Shown here: positions 14,033 to 15,348 of the stretch, piece by piece
Numbering within the stretch: position 1 is the first letter of the stretch
Layout of the letters: the number at the start of each line of letters is the position of its first letter
Position numbers and translations under genes: made by a program
Notes under the pieces: model-generated
What the model was told of the DNA's origin: nothing
Database searches by the model: none
The model's input: only the letters and a program-made list of their open reading frames with translations
NCBI GenBank assembly: GCA_947628325.1
Contig: CANQZL010000012.1
Span: 1-15,348, forward strand
Direction: 5' to 3'
DNA length: 15,348 nt
From: an uncultured Bacilli bacterium
GTDB lineage: Bacteria; Bacillota_I; Bacilli_A; RF39; UBA660

Positions 14033-15348
14033 ATGGATTATTTAAAAGGACTTAATGATAAACAATTAGAAGCAGTTAAACATATTGAAGGACCTTGCTT
14101 AGTCTTAGCAGGAGCTGGTTCAGGTAAAACAAGAGTATTAACAACTAGAATAGCTTATTTAATAGATCAAGGTATTTCTTCATATAATATTTTAGCCATT
14201 ACTTTTACTAATAAAGCTGCAAAAGAAATGCGTGAAAGACTAGAAAAACTTGTTCCTAATAACAATGCTTATGTTGGAACATTTCACTCTTTAGGAGTAA
14301 GAATAATACGAGAAAATGCCCCATATTTAGGACTTGATAGAAATTTTTCTATAGTCGATAGTGATGATGTAATATCAATTATTAAGAAAATAATGAAAGA
14401 TAGTGACTATAACCCTAAAGAAATAAGTCCAGCCTATGTTCGTAATAGAATTAGTAGTATTAAAAACGATATGCTTACCAATGATGAAGTAGAAAACTTA
14501 TTTAAGACACCTGAAGATAAAATTGTTAAAAATATTTATTATGAATATATGGATATTTTAAAGAAGAATAATTCAGTTGATTTTGATGATTTATTAAGAC
14601 TACCAGTAAAACTTTTTATGGAAAATAAAGACATCTTAGAAAGTTATCAGGATCGATTTAAATATATTTTAATAGATGAATATCAAGATACAAATGAAGT
14701 ACAATATAAATTATCTAAATTATTAGCTAGAAAATATAAAAATATTTTTATAGTTGGTGATCCTGATCAATCTATATATATGTTTAGAGGAGCTAACTTT
14801 AGAAACATTTTAAATTTTGAAAAAGACTATAAAAATGCTGTTGTTATTCCCCTAGAAGAAAATTATCGCTCTACTAAGAAAATTCTTGATACTGCTAATT
14901 CAGTTATTAAAAATAATAAAGAAAGAAAAGAAAAAAACTTATGGAGTAAGAATGGTGATGGAACTAAGATAAAATATTTAAGAGCTTATGATGGAAGACA
15001 TGAAATCCAATTAGTTTTAGATGAGATTAAAAAGTTATTAGATGAAGGATATAATAAAAGTGATATTGCTGTATTATATCGTACTAATGCACAAGCTAGA
15101 CTTGTTGAAGAAATGTTTTTAAAATCTAACGTTCCTTATAAAGTAGTTGGTAGTTATTATTTCTATTCTAGAAAAGAAATTAAAGATTTAATTTGTTATT
15201 TAAGACTAATCCAAAATAATAATGATGAAATAAGTTTAAGAAGAGTAATCAACGTTCCAAAACGTGGGATAGGAGAAGCTACTTTAAATAAATTGGCTGA
15301 AGAAGCTCAAGAAAAAGGTACTTCAATATTCGATGTAATAAGTAAAGG
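14033..15348 (+). CDS. pcrA: UvrD/Rep-family DNA helicase PcrA (C-terminal part outside window)
   Basis: ATP-dependent 3'-5' superfamily 1A helicase acting in nucleotide excision repair, rolling-circle plasmid replication and removal of RecA filaments. The first 438 residues of an expected 700-750 are present. Visible motifs are 'LNDKQLEAV' (7-15, Q motif), Walker A 'AGAGSGKT' (26-33), Ia 'ITFTNKAAKEM', 'GTFHSLG', 'VDFDDLL', motif II 'LIDEYQDTN' with Asp215-Glu216, motif III 'VGDPDQSIYMFRGA', motif IV 'ENYRST' and 'AVLYRTNAQAR'. The frame is uninterrupted to the window end. The ATG at 14033 has only a modest site (AGGA, 14022-14025), but the protein begins exactly where PcrA homologues do. 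In many Firmicutes ligA follows pcrA; that cannot be seen here. Confidence 0.97.
   Translation, partial: MDYLKGLNDKQLEAVKHIEGPCLVLAGAGSGKTRVLTTRIAYLIDQGISSYNILAITFTNKAAKEMRERLEKLVPNNNAYVGTFHSLGVRIIRENAPYLGLDRNFSIVDSDDVISIIKKIMKDSDYNPKEISPAYVRNRISSIKNDMLTNDEVENLFKTPEDKIVKNIYYEYMDILKKNNSVDFDDLLRLPVKLFMENKDILESYQDRFKYILIDEYQDTNEVQYKLSKLLARKYKNIFIVGDPDQSIYMFRGANFRNILNFEKDYKNAVVIPLEENYRSTKKILDTANSVIKNNKERKEKNLWSKNGDGTKIKYLRAYDGRHEIQLVLDEIKKLLDEGYNKSDIAVLYRTNAQARLVEEMFLKSNVPYKVVGSYYFYSRKEIKDLICYLRLIQNNNDEISLRRVINVPKRGIGEATLNKLAEEAQEKGTSIFDVISK

Overview
The window is strongly A+T-rich, uses the standard bacterial code (TGG for Trp, every complete gene ending in TAA), and carries AGGAGG-type ribosome binding sites, extended -10 promoters, a class B sortase and a wall-sorted surface protein. 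This points to a Gram-positive Firmicutes/Bacillota genome, probably a low-GC gut Bacilli or Erysipelotrichia/RF39-like lineage. The lineage is an inference from composition and gene content.

Left part (1-7062): a cell-surface module. A class B sortase gene (minus strand, cut by the window edge) is divergent from a gene for a 2049-residue secreted protein (plus strand). The two share about 146 bp holding a promoter in each direction. The large protein has a signal peptide, a pectate-lyase-like beta-helix head, one InlB/Flg_new-like repeat, a stalk of about 20 diverged repeats (residues 451-1980), and an APNTG sorting signal with membrane anchor. The last nine complete stalk units before the C-terminal cap form three copies of a three-unit super-repeat with a period of about 217 residues. 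The sortase next door is the obvious candidate to anchor it, although the residue expected as its catalytic Arg looks replaced.

Middle-left (7063-8761): a two-gene operon with a LemA-family membrane protein and a TPM-domain membrane protein with a Gly/Ser-rich tail. A terminator-like hairpin sits between them. The two families commonly occur together.

Middle (8762-11030): a disturbed region. About 430 bp of apparently decayed coding sequence is followed by a lone PD-(D/E)XK nuclease-family gene. Converging on it is an NMT1/SsuA-like ABC transporter substrate-binding protein gene whose last third is missing, breaking off right after a conserved 'NLFE'. No permease or ATPase gene is present. 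The simplest reading is that the nuclease segment arrived by transfer and removed the rest of the transporter locus.

Right part (11031-15348): a strong consensus promoter drives a gene for an acidic 814-residue protein of unknown function (N-terminal coiled coil, acidic linker, helical-repeat C-terminal half). It overlaps by one base a 95-residue gene with similar helical motifs, and a terminator follows. The window ends inside pcrA, the UvrD/Rep-family helicase gene, which has an unusual perfect palindrome in its promoter region.

I saw no rRNA or tRNA genes, CRISPR array, insertion sequence or recognisable riboswitch. The most distinctive items are the higher-order repeat stalk with its adjacent Arg-less sortase, the helical-repeat gene pair, and the nuclease replacement scar.
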